Assembly: GCF_003313385.1 (NCBI RefSeq)
Contig: NZ_QMHN01000005.1
Span: 98,743-162,742 of the forward strand
Source of the DNA: Pedobacter chitinilyticus
GTDB taxonomy: Bacteria; Bacteroidota; Bacteroidia; Sphingobacteriales; Sphingobacteriaceae
Direction of reading: 5' to 3'
Length of the DNA stretch: 64,000 bases
The notes beneath the pieces were generated by a model, which ran no database searches, had not been told where the DNA came from, and saw only the letters and a list, made by a program, of their open reading frames with translations. This document shows positions 56,738-64,000 of this stretch, piece by piece (position 1 is the stretch's first letter; every line of letters begins with the position of its first letter). The translations under genes were made by a program, and so were the position numbers.

Positions 56738-59005
56738 TTACTTTATGATGGTTAAGCTACCAGTAATTTTTTGTTTGCCATCTAAATTAATGACGTAATA
56801 ATATACTCCTGGAGGTGAGGCTTTGGTATTATGAAAGCCATCCCAGGGCTTCTTGTAGCCAATGGAATTGAAAATCTCGATACCATTTCTGGAAAATATT
56901 TTTACAGAGCATTGCGGGAACATTCTCAGTTCGTCTATGTTCCAAACATCATTAATGCCATCACCGTTAGGGCTAAATGCACTTGGAGGATTTACCTTTT
57001 CAATTTTGATAACCCTTATTGTTAAGGTGTTAGAAATTACGAAATTAGTGCTTGCACATAAGGTGTTGACAGTAACTTCGCAAGTAATGTGGTCTTGGTC
57101 CTGCAAGTTATTAGTTGTAAAAACATTTCCGCCAATGTAAACTATTTGACCATTTATTTTCCATGTATATGTTGGATAGGTTCCCTTATTTATAGTAAAA
57201 GCGGTGAAAGTAACCTCCATGTCCTCATAAATTTTCTTTTCATCTGTAGAGATTGAAACTTCAGGGATAACAATTGGTCTAAGGATTACGCTAATTGCGT
57301 TACTGGTTGCTGCGGTAGTTGCTTGGCAATATGGTGCGTTGCTGTTGATGGTACAGCTAATCACATCGTCATTTTGGAGCTGATAAGATTGGAAAATTTT
57401 ATTGTTCTGGCCATTAATGGGTGCGCCGTTGATGAGCCATTGGTAGGATGGGTTATTCCCTGCATTTGAAGGGAATGCTTCAAATGTTTGTAAGGAACCT
57501 CTACAGATATCGTTTGCATCTAAATTTATTTGTACGCTTGGCCGATCTGTCGGATCTTGAAGTGTAATATTATTGCTTTGCACGGTAGTAGTAGCCACGC
57601 AAGGATCAAGATTGGTTAAGGAGCAGCTCACAACGTCATTGCCTTTTATTGTAGAACTGCTGAATGTGCTTGCATTTGCATTTGGGACATCAATACCATT
57701 TACTTTCCATTGTAGGGTCGGGTTGCTTCCTCCATTGGTTGAGTTTGCCGTAAATACGGAAGGGAAGTTAGTACAGGTAATACTCTTGTCTACAGTAATG
57801 CTAATTTGAGCATTTGCTTTTGCTTTAATGTTTATCGGATTAGAAGTTACTTCACATCCACTAGTGGTAGTAATCTTTACGGTATACACCCCATTAGAAA
57901 GGGTAGTGTAGCTACCTGTGTAAATATTTGAAAATTTAATTACTCGTGCGTTATCAAAATCACTTACAAAAAGATTGTTGTAATCATCCATAAAAATACC
58001 CACTGGCTTTATCTGATTTGGATTACTACCTGGTCCATTTCCTCCTGCTATAATCATGCCCGATGGAGCTCCTAAAGGCCATTTCAATACGGCGTAGCCC
58101 GTGTAATCACAGATGTACATGTTATCGGTTTGATCAACATAAATTCCTAAAGGATTAGTAGATAATGAAGCTACAGTAGTTCCTGAATTTGCGCCGATAA
58201 CCCATTTTTGGATTCGAGTATTATCTGTATCGCAGATGTAGAGGTTATTGTTGTTATCTACAAAAATCCCTGTTGGACTGGCTAGCTGGTTAGGGCTTCT
58301 GCCTGTGCCATTTCCCCCAGCCACAATCCTCGCTGAACCCGTGGCATTGGCAAACATTAAAATACTTTCATCATTTTGTGCAGAAACATAAAGATTTCCG
58401 CTATTGTCGAAACAAACGCGTGTTGGAGCTCCAATGCCTGATGCTACTGTTGTGCCACTGGTCGCTCCGGGAGCCCATTTCTGCACCCTGCGGTTATTTT
58501 GGTCGGCTACATAGATGTTGCCATTCCTATCTACGGCTACACCTGTGGGTCTATTAAATTGATTTGCTCCGCCTCCAGAACCATTTCCTCCCGCTACAGT
58601 AACTCCACTGGTAGCTCCAGGAGCCCATTTCTGTATGCGATTATTGGTCATGTCTGGAATGAAAAGATTCCCGTCTTTGTCCACGAATATTGCTGCTGGA
58701 TTGGCAAATTGATTTTGTGCACTTCCTGTACCATTGCCACCAGCCACTACAATACCATTATTTTGTTGCGCGATATTTTGATTTAGGATGGGAACCCCGT
58801 CAAGCATCCAGGTGATTGATCGGACAGGTTCCGAGCTTCTTACGGTAAGTACGTCACCTACGCAGGTTCCTCCATCCAAAACTACACTGCATAATTTTGG
58901 TTGTTGGTTAGATGGCTTTTTGGGAGTAAATGAGCTGCTAAAAAGGAAGAAAAAAAAGCTAATGCTGACGAGAAAGAGGTGGTTTAGATGAAGTTTTTTC
59001 ATCAC
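56738..59005 (-). CDS. Secreted NHL-repeat protein with gliding-motility C-terminal domain
   Basis: A 755-residue secreted protein. After a signal peptide (to about residue 30) come six NHL-like repeats (about 85-365) of the form ANPAAIFVDKDGNLFIPD...NRIQKWAPGATSG, enough for a six-bladed propeller. Ig/PKD-like strands follow with repeated Cys (about 365-665, GNNPSYQWLINGAPI, SYQLQNDDVISC). The last 85 residues are the gliding-motility-associated C-terminal domain (NPPSAFSPNGDGINDVWNID, PWDGFHNTKASPPGVYYYV), a type B signal for type IX secretion, matching sprA in this window. The role is unknown, perhaps adhesion or a surface scaffold. Confidence 0.88.
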   Translation of the reverse strand: MMKKLHLNHLFLVSISFFFFLFSSSFTPKKPSNQQPKLCSVVLDGGTCVGDVLTVRSSEPVRSITWMLDGVPILNQNIAQQNNGIVVAGGNGTGSAQNQFANPAAIFVDKDGNLFIPDMTNNRIQKWAPGATSGVTVAGGNGSGGGANQFNRPTGVAVDRNGNIYVADQNNRRVQKWAPGATSGTTVASGIGAPTRVCFDNSGNLYVSAQNDESILMFANATGSARIVAGGNGTGRSPNQLASPTGIFVDNNNNLYICDTDNTRIQKWVIGANSGTTVASLSTNPLGIYVDQTDNMYICDYTGYAVLKWPLGAPSGMIIAGGNGPGSNPNQIKPVGIFMDDYNNLFVSDFDNARVIKFSNIYTGSYTTLSNGVYTVKITTTSGCEVTSNPINIKAKANAQISITVDKSITCTNFPSVFTANSTNGGSNPTLQWKVNGIDVPNANASTFSSSTIKGNDVVSCSLTNLDPCVATTTVQSNNITLQDPTDRPSVQINLDANDICRGSLQTFEAFPSNAGNNPSYQWLINGAPINGQNNKIFQSYQLQNDDVISCTINSNAPYCQATTAATSNAISVILRPIVIPEVSISTDEKKIYEDMEVTFTAFTINKGTYPTYTWKINGQIVYIGGNVFTTNNLQDQDHITCEVTVNTLCASTNFVISNTLTIRVIKIEKVNPPSAFSPNGDGINDVWNIDELRMFPQCSVKIFSRNGIEIFNSIGYKKPWDGFHNTKASPPGVYYYVINLDGKQKITGSLTIIK

Positions 59006-59007
59006 TG

Positions 59008-60087
59008 TCAGTTTGCGTCGTCCTTCACATCAGTGGCCGTTTCAATGATTTTGCCGCCAGTTTTTAACTGATTGCGCAGCATCGCTTCTTGCTCCCTGCG
59101 GTTTTTAACAATGTGGATGGCCGCAAATAAAGCTTCCATAAATGAAGTAGGATCTGCTAGGTTTTTACCTGCAATATCGTACCCAGTGCCATGGTCTGGA
59201 GAAGTACGTACAAACTTTAATCCAGCAGTATAGTTTACGCCCGTTTCAAACGCGATTGTTTTAAAAGGAATTAAACCTTGGTCGTGGTACATGGCCAGCA
59301 CTGCATCAAATTGCTTGTAGGTCCCGTTTCCAAAAAAACCATCAGCAGGGTAGGGGCCAAAATTGATGATCCCTTTGTCAAAAGCTTCTTGAATGGCTGG
59401 AGCAATAATTTCGGCTTCTTCATTGCCTAACAACCCATTATCGCTAGCATGTGGATTAAGGCCCAACACAGCAATCTTCGGTTTTTCGATCCAAAAATCC
59501 TTTTTCAGACTTTCATTGATCAACTGTAGTTTTTTAACGATTTTTTCCTTGGTAATGCTTTTGGCTACATCGGTTACAGGAATGTGTCCAGTCACCACGC
59601 CAACACGCAAAAGATCGCTTACCAAAAACATCAACACATCATTGCTTCCGCTGCGCTCTTGAAGGTATTCGGTATGGCCTGGGAATTTAAAATCAGCAGA
59701 TTGAATGTTGTTTTTGTTGATCGGTGCCGTTACCAAAGCATCAATAGCGCCACGTACCAAGTCGTCGGTAGCTTTTTGCAATGAAATAAAAGCGTATTTA
59801 CCTCCAGTTTCATTGGCAGTGCCTAAATCTATCTTTATATCCTCCTCCCAACAATTAATCATGTTAGGTTTATGAGCAGCAGCAGCTTCGGCATTAGGAA
59901 TTACATTAAACATGAACTCGCTTAAACGTAAAGCTTTGCGATGAAAAGAGGCAACTTTGGTATGGCCATAAACAATTGGCGTGCAGTAATCCAAAATCTT
60001 GCTTTCGGCAAGTGTTTTTAAAATTACTTCTAAACCAATGCCGTTAATATCGCCTATACTAATACCTACCTTAATCTTGTTGCTCAT
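59008..60087 (-). CDS. pdxA: 4-hydroxythreonine-4-phosphate dehydrogenase
   Basis: An NAD-dependent dehydrogenase of pyridoxal phosphate synthesis (359 residues, slightly longer than the usual 330). Family features are VGISIGDINGIGLEVILKTL, APINKNNIQSADFKFPGHTE, the metal-binding MYHDQGLIPFK and FVRTSPDHGTGYDIAGK. The C-terminal tail beyond about 335 is extra. It begins 2 bases after (in leftward sense, before) the NHL protein gene, so both may share a transcript. rsmA is divergent, and the classic pdxA-rsmA neighbourhood is thus kept though not co-directional. Confidence 0.95.
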   Translation of the reverse strand: MSNKIKVGISIGDINGIGLEVILKTLAESKILDYCTPIVYGHTKVASFHRKALRLSEFMFNVIPNAEAAAAHKPNMINCWEEDIKIDLGTANETGGKYAFISLQKATDDLVRGAIDALVTAPINKNNIQSADFKFPGHTEYLQERSGSNDVLMFLVSDLLRVGVVTGHIPVTDVAKSITKEKIVKKLQLINESLKKDFWIEKPKIAVLGLNPHASDNGLLGNEEAEIIAPAIQEAFDKGIINFGPYPADGFFGNGTYKQFDAVLAMYHDQGLIPFKTIAFETGVNYTAGLKFVRTSPDHGTGYDIAGKNLADPTSFMEALFAAIHIVKNRREQEAMLRNQLKTGGKIIETATDVKDDAN

Positions 60088-60119
60088 GCCTAAAAATAAA
60101 ATTTAGCGCAAAATAACGA

Positions 60120-60172
60120 ATAGATGTGAGATATAGGATATGAGATGTAAGATTTGAGACACATCATGAGAC
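60120..60172. repeat. Direct-repeat filler in the pdxA-rsmA gap
   Basis: GATGTGAGATATAGGATATG and the following GAGATGTAAGATTTGAGACA form short repeats. The complementary strand reads GTCTCAAATCTTACATCTC, the same words found before the genes at 2751, 3111 and 4690. Confidence 0.55.
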
Positions 60173-60328
60173 TTTGGATACCTGTTTTCAACCTTGGTTT
60201 AATCTCTTAAAGGTTAAAAAAAGCCCTACAAAGTGATGTTATTCATGATGAAAAAACACAGGAGCTGCTTGAAATGCTACCCTCATTGATAGTAATTTGT
60301 AATCCTACAATCGTAAATCATAAATCCT

Positions 60329-60336
60329 TACCTTTG
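60329..60336 (+). promoter_or_regulatory. -7-like box four bases before rsmA
   Basis: TACCTTTG is a full -7 match but ends only four bases before the rsmA ATG at 60341. No -33 element at the right distance was found. Confidence 0.35.
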
Positions 60337-60340
60337 GCAC

Positions 60341-61117
60341 ATGAGTTTAGTTAAAGCAAAGAAGCATTTAGGGCAACATTTTTTAACCGATAAGAACATT
60401 GCACAAAAAATCGTGGATGGGCTTATCCATACGGATAAATATCGTCAGGTGTTGGAGGTGGGCCCTGGAATGGGGATTTTGTCAGATATTTTGTTGTCCA
60501 GAGAAGATTTGGAAACCTTTCTGATCGATATCGATGTTGAATCTTTCAACTTCCTTCGCGAGAAATACCCCCAGTTGGGTGATAGGCTTATTAACGGTGA
60601 CTTCTTAAAGCTAAGTTTCGAATCTATTTTCCCAGGCAAGTTTGCTGTAATTGGCAATTTCCCTTATAACATCTCTTCACAAATTTTATTCAGGATTTTG
60701 GAGAGTCGCCATAACATTGTAGAAATGGTGGGCATGTTCCAAAAGGAGGTGGCCGAGCGTGTAGCTGCTAAACCTAGCACTAAAGAGTATGGCATATTAA
60801 GTGTGCTTACTCAAGCTTATTACGATATTGATTACCTGTTTACCGTGAAACCTGGAACATTTAACCCACCTCCAAAAGTTAATTCGGGAGTGATTCGTTT
60901 ATCCAGAAATAGTGTTGAACAGCTAGGGTGCGATGAAAAATTATTTTGGAGAGCAGTGAAAGCGGGATTTAACCAACGTAGAAAAACTTTGCGAAATGCA
61001 CTTTCTGCTGTGGTGCCGAGAGATAAACTGGGCGAACACCCTTTTTATGAAAAAAGAGCGGAGCAACTTACGGTATCCGATTTTATTGAACTGACCAATT
61101 TTTTATCTACCAGATGA
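60341..61117 (+). CDS. rsmA: 16S rRNA dimethyladenosine transferase
   Basis: Dimethylates two adjacent adenosines near the 3' end of 16S rRNA using S-adenosylmethionine (258 residues, normal). Motifs are KKHLGQHFLTD, the SAM loop LEVGPGMGILSDIL, the catalytic GNFPYNISS (NxPY-type) and FNPPPKVNSGVI. It is also known as KsgA. It is divergent from pdxA and followed by an S41-like protease gene after 30 bases. Confidence 0.96.
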   Translation: MSLVKAKKHLGQHFLTDKNIAQKIVDGLIHTDKYRQVLEVGPGMGILSDILLSREDLETFLIDIDVESFNFLREKYPQLGDRLINGDFLKLSFESIFPGKFAVIGNFPYNISSQILFRILESRHNIVEMVGMFQKEVAERVAAKPSTKEYGILSVLTQAYYDIDYLFTVKPGTFNPPPKVNSGVIRLSRNSVEQLGCDEKLFWRAVKAGFNQRRKTLRNALSAVVPRDKLGEHPFYEKRAEQLTVSDFIELTNFLSTR

Positions 61118-61147
61118 TGCAACTTTAATCCAAATTCCAACGTCCTT

Positions 61148-62308
61148 ATGGTGATGAAAACCTCAATTTGTACACTCTTAATTTCATTGCTAGGATTGGT
61201 AGCCTTTGCCCAGCAAGATCAGAACCAAACAGATTTGGATGCGCTATATCAGGCGATCCAAAAAATGCCCTCGTATAAAAAGTTGTTAAAAGGCGATGCC
61301 AGTTACCAGCGGCTTTATGAAGAGGTTAAAGAAAAGGTGAAAAATGCGGATGAGAAAACGACTTTTAAACAATTAAGTCGCTTAATTTATCCTATTAACG
61401 ATAACCATTTAGGTTTTTACCGCACGCCCGATTCAACCTTAAAGGCAGCTTATGTTACTTTGCCTATCAATATCGATTCCTTAAGAAAGCAACTCGCCCA
61501 AAAAGACAAAAATGAGCTGGAAGGCATTTATTACATGGGCGACTATGAATTTGGACTTTACACTGCCGATCAACAGCACTATAAATTAGTACTGTTGAAA
61601 AATGGGATCTTAATGAGTGAAATCATCAAAACCCCTTATGGCGGTTATGATTGTGTACAGTATGGTGGCAGAAATGTTCCTTATCAGCTGATTAAAAATG
61701 TAAGACTAATCAATGGTGTGCTCATAGGGACACCGTTTGTGAAAAGCAAGGAAAAGAGATTTTCTACACTTGCCAAATCAGCCGAGAATTTTGAATATAG
61801 ACCCATTAACGATGAAACGGGTTATTTGAGGTTAAGTAGTTTTAATGCTGATAATGCCAATATTAAAAAATCAGAGGAGTTTTATAAAACTATTGATGGT
61901 CGTTTAGCTTCTAAATATTTAATTGTAGACCTACGTAACAATACTGGAGGTGCCTACAAAACTTCGCAAAAATTTATCAATCTCTTTAAAAAATATAAAG
62001 GCAAAATCTTTATCCTTCAAAACGCCCAAACGGTAAGCAATGCCGAGCAAGTCATTATTGGGTTAAAAGGCCAAAAAAATATCGTAACGCTTGGCGAACA
62101 ATCTAAAGGGATGATTACATTTGGAAGTAACTACGGAAAAATAATATTGCTTCCCAGCGGTCGCTTTACCTTTTATCCTACCGATATGGAAGGTATCGAC
62201 AAGGAGTTAGCCTACGAAAGTAGGGGTGTTAACCCAGATGTGCTGTTAGATCCGTACAAAAGCGATTGGATTGAACAAACGCTTGAATACATTAAAAAAA
62301 CGCCTTAG
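61148..62308 (+). CDS. S41-like peptidase
   Basis: An exported 386-residue protein with a signal peptide (MVMKTSICTLLISLLGLVAF, Ala-Gln end) and a C-terminal S41 (tail-specific protease-like) domain: ETGYLRLSSFNADN, YLIVDLRNNTGGAYKTSQKF, the catalytic Ser region AQTVSNAEQVIIGLK and LGEQSKGM. No PDZ domain precedes it; the N-terminal 190 residues are a separate region (SRLIYPINDNHLGFYRTPDS). It probably acts in the periplasm. ATG 61148 or 61154 (MKTSI) is equally possible. A dehydrogenase gene begins two bases after its stop. Confidence 0.82.
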   Translation: MVMKTSICTLLISLLGLVAFAQQDQNQTDLDALYQAIQKMPSYKKLLKGDASYQRLYEEVKEKVKNADEKTTFKQLSRLIYPINDNHLGFYRTPDSTLKAAYVTLPINIDSLRKQLAQKDKNELEGIYYMGDYEFGLYTADQQHYKLVLLKNGILMSEIIKTPYGGYDCVQYGGRNVPYQLIKNVRLINGVLIGTPFVKSKEKRFSTLAKSAENFEYRPINDETGYLRLSSFNADNANIKKSEEFYKTIDGRLASKYLIVDLRNNTGGAYKTSQKFINLFKKYKGKIFILQNAQTVSNAEQVIIGLKGQKNIVTLGEQSKGMITFGSNYGKIILLPSGRFTFYPTDMEGIDKELAYESRGVNPDVLLDPYKSDWIEQTLEYIKKTP

Positions 62309-62310
62309 GC

Positions 62311-63240
62311 ATGAGCAAAAAAATATTAATTGTTGACGATTTACATCCTGTTTTTAAAGAACGTGCTACGGCATTGGGATATGTTGTTGACGATAGACCG
62401 TTAATTACCAGAGCAGAAACACTTGCAGCTATTGCTGATTATGAAGGAGTTGCCGTAAGAACCAAATTTAGGATAGACCAAGAAATTTTTGAAGCAGCAT
62501 CCAAGCTAGCGTTTGTAGCCAGGGCGGGAGCTGGACTTGATAATATTGATATCGACATCGCTAAACAACGCAATATTGCCCTTTTGGCCGCTAATGAAGG
62601 CAATATGGATGCGGTAGGAGAACATGCCGTTGGCTTGTTGTTGTCGTTAATGAATAATTTCCGCCAAGCCGATTTGCAGATCAGGAATGGTATTTGGGAT
62701 CGTGAAGGCAATAGGGGCTACGAGTTGAAAGATAAAACGGTTGGTATTATTGGTTATGGTTTTATGGGACAAAGCTTTGCCCGCAAACTATCGGGCTTTG
62801 GCGTAAATGTGCTGGCCTACGATAAATATAAAACCAACTTTAGCGATGCCTATGCAAGGGAAGTGAGCATGGAGGAAATTGTGAAACATAGCGATGTGTT
62901 GAGCTTGCATATTCCATTGACCAAAGAAACTAGGCAGATGGTTGATGACGAGTACTTTTTTCACTTTAAAAAGCCTATCTTTTTCATCAATACCGCTAGG
63001 GGAGAAATTGTAAATACCCAAGCAGTGCTTAACAATATTGCTAATGGCAAAATTATAGGGGCCGGCTTGGATGTATTGGAAAATGAAAAATTTCCAGCTT
63101 TAGCAGTGCAGCCTTGGTATGAGTCGCTGAAAACCAACGAGAAAGTAATTTTAACGCCTCATGTGGGCGGTTGGACATTCGATTCCTATCGTAAAATTTC
63201 TGAAGTTTTAGCCCAGAAATTAGAGAATATGAATAGATAA
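62311..63240 (+). CDS. D-2-hydroxyacid dehydrogenase
   Basis: An NAD-dependent dehydrogenase of the phosphoglycerate/lactate dehydrogenase family (309 residues). The Rossmann motif is GIIGYGFMGQSFA, and the active-site Arg, Glu and His lie in NTARGEIVNTQAVL, AGLDVLENEKF and ILTPHVGGWT. It lacks the ACT domain of full-length SerA. The substrate cannot be specified; phosphoglycerate, glyoxylate or D-lactate are all possible. It is coupled to the S41-like gene with two bases between them. Confidence 0.88.
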   Translation: MSKKILIVDDLHPVFKERATALGYVVDDRPLITRAETLAAIADYEGVAVRTKFRIDQEIFEAASKLAFVARAGAGLDNIDIDIAKQRNIALLAANEGNMDAVGEHAVGLLLSLMNNFRQADLQIRNGIWDREGNRGYELKDKTVGIIGYGFMGQSFARKLSGFGVNVLAYDKYKTNFSDAYAREVSMEEIVKHSDVLSLHIPLTKETRQMVDDEYFFHFKKPIFFINTARGEIVNTQAVLNNIANGKIIGAGLDVLENEKFPALAVQPWYESLKTNEKVILTPHVGGWTFDSYRKISEVLAQKLENMNR

Positions 63241-63330
63241 TTTGTTAAATTGGCACAAACAAAACAATTTAGACAAGTATAAGTGGAGAAACGATTTTTG
63301 AAACTTGTACCTCTCGATTCGTATCTAATT

Positions 63331-63807
63331 ATGGCTAAGCATCATATATACAAAACCAATTTGGTTTGGGTAGGCAACAAAGGTTCAGGTACAATGGATT
63401 ACCGTTCGTACGATCGTGATTTTACCGTTGAGATAGAAGGTAAAATGCCCATTCAGGGTTCTTCTGATTCGGTTTTTTTAGGTGATAAATCTAAATACAA
63501 CCCTGAAGATTTGCTGCTTTCTTCTGTATCGTCTTGTCACATGCTTTGGTATTTACATCTCTGCTCTAAAAACGGTATCGTAGTAATAGAGTACACAGAT
63601 AACGCAACAGGTACGATGACCGAAAATGCCGATGGTAGCGGAAAGTTCACCGAAATATTGCTGCAACCGCAAGTCGTGATTTCAAAACCAGAGGATATTT
63701 CTTGGGCCAATTCTTTACATGCCGAAGCCAGTAGAATGTGCTTTATTGCAAGTTCACTCAACTTCCCCGTAAAACATCAGGCAAGTTGTACTGCCATAGG
63801 TAAATAA
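63331..63807 (+). CDS. OsmC-family peroxiredoxin-like protein
   Basis: A 158-residue cytosolic protein of the OsmC/Ohr family, which reduces organic hydroperoxides. The first active-site Cys is in SSVSSCHMLWYLHL, and the second is in SRMCFIASSLNFPVKHQASC; the pair is the resolving set of the family. The start MAKHHIYKTNLVW matches the family opening, so I use ATG 63331 and not the GTG at 63283. It follows the dehydrogenase gene after 90 bases and may be independent. Confidence 0.88.
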   Translation: MAKHHIYKTNLVWVGNKGSGTMDYRSYDRDFTVEIEGKMPIQGSSDSVFLGDKSKYNPEDLLLSSVSSCHMLWYLHLCSKNGIVVIEYTDNATGTMTENADGSGKFTEILLQPQVVISKPEDISWANSLHAEASRMCFIASSLNFPVKHQASCTAIGK

Positions 63808-63821
63808 AAATTCCCTTTTAA

Positions 63822-63841
63822 AATACCTAAAAATGGGTATT
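63822..63841. promoter_or_regulatory. Small dyad upstream of the last gene
   Basis: AATACC and GGTATT, eight bases apart, form a dyad 55 bases before the gene starting at 63896. Possible operator or weak terminator of the OsmC gene. Confidence 0.3.
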
Positions 63842-63895
63842 GTATAGGCAAACCCATTCATTCATATTTACTGGTATTTAATATCAGTTTACAGT

Positions 63896-64000
63896 ATGAA
63901 AAGGACACTATTTTTCCTGCTTTTTATTCTTGCCGCTTACGTAAAAGGCCAAACACCTTATTTATTAAAAGATGTAAATTCCTCTGGAGCTGCGGTATCC
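63896..64000 (+). CDS. Start of an exported protein (partial)
   Basis: Thirty-five codons are visible: a signal peptide MKRTLFFLLFILAAYVKG, then QTPYLLKDVNSSGAAVS. The phrase LLKDVNSSGAAVS resembles the LVKDINPGG segment of ELWxxDGT-repeat surface proteins, which often carry type IX C-terminal domains; that is a guess from a few residues. The rest lies outside the window. Confidence 0.5.
   Translation, partial: MKRTLFFLLFILAAYVKGQTPYLLKDVNSSGAAVS

Overview
The window is an ordinary-looking chromosomal segment of a Bacteroidota bacterium. It is most like the Sphingobacteriaceae (Pedobacter and relatives), an inference from gene content and from the style of the intergenic repeats. Supporting signs are: an SprA-type gliding/type IX secretion translocon protein, a secreted protein with a gliding-motility C-terminal domain, an outer-membrane beta-barrel protein with a carboxypeptidase-like N-terminal domain, a fused E1 alpha/beta dehydrogenase, a fused malic enzyme-phosphotransacetylase, low GC, and promoters of the Bacteroidota type (TTTG/TTG, about 19 bases, then TAnnTTTG). 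No prophage, insertion sequence, CRISPR array or toxin cluster was seen.

Layout. 1-2375: edge of a leftward gene, then an amidohydrolase overlapping an FMN-dependent nitronate monooxygenase/FabK-like enzyme. 2376-8880: tandem repeats, acylphosphatase, polysaccharide flippase, dUTPase, a TPR protein, a DUF4292 lipoprotein and an EnvC-like murein hydrolase activator, an envelope-oriented run. 8933-12443: two TatA-type proteins, gatA and an MltD-like lytic transglycosylase. 12981-24187: maeB, ruvA, sprA, gcvH, vanZ and a small, possibly frameshifted lipoprotein. 24284-30981: outer-membrane beta-barrel protein, a long repeat-rich gap, feoAB and an SprT-like protein. 30969-43218 is almost all leftward: XRE regulator, E1 alpha/beta, lutB, an unknown secreted protein, M28 peptidase, rpiB, tatC, a GH3 beta-glucosidase, a small membrane protein and two cold-shock-domain proteins. 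43675-45463: TetR regulator, a divergent YARHG protein, two tRNA-Glu and an initiator tRNA-Met. 45769-49113: era, a DUF3667 protein and der. 49562-55587, leftward: rsgA and the operon DUF177-rpmF-plsX-fabH-accB-accC, which couples ribosomal protein L32 to the start of fatty acid and phospholipid synthesis. 55884-64000: a secreted HExxH protein, a small unknown protein, an NHL-repeat protein, pdxA, rsmA, an S41-like protease, a 2-hydroxyacid dehydrogenase, an OsmC-like protein and the start of a secreted protein.

I found no convincing multi-gene undescribed system. The most unusual signals are non-coding: a long hairpin that may be a small RNA divergent from an XRE regulator, with a perfect dyad between them (31291-31475); a 168-bp element with 11-bp terminal inverted repeats (50543-50710) related to a tandem array at 2396-2690; a four-unit 22-bp tandem array inside inverted repeats (27314-27422); several hairpin repeat families; a roughly 310-nt leader before a cold-shock gene; and -7 boxes only 3-4 bases from start codons. 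Among proteins, the DUF4292 lipoprotein and the homopolymer-frameshifted small lipoprotein deserve a second look.
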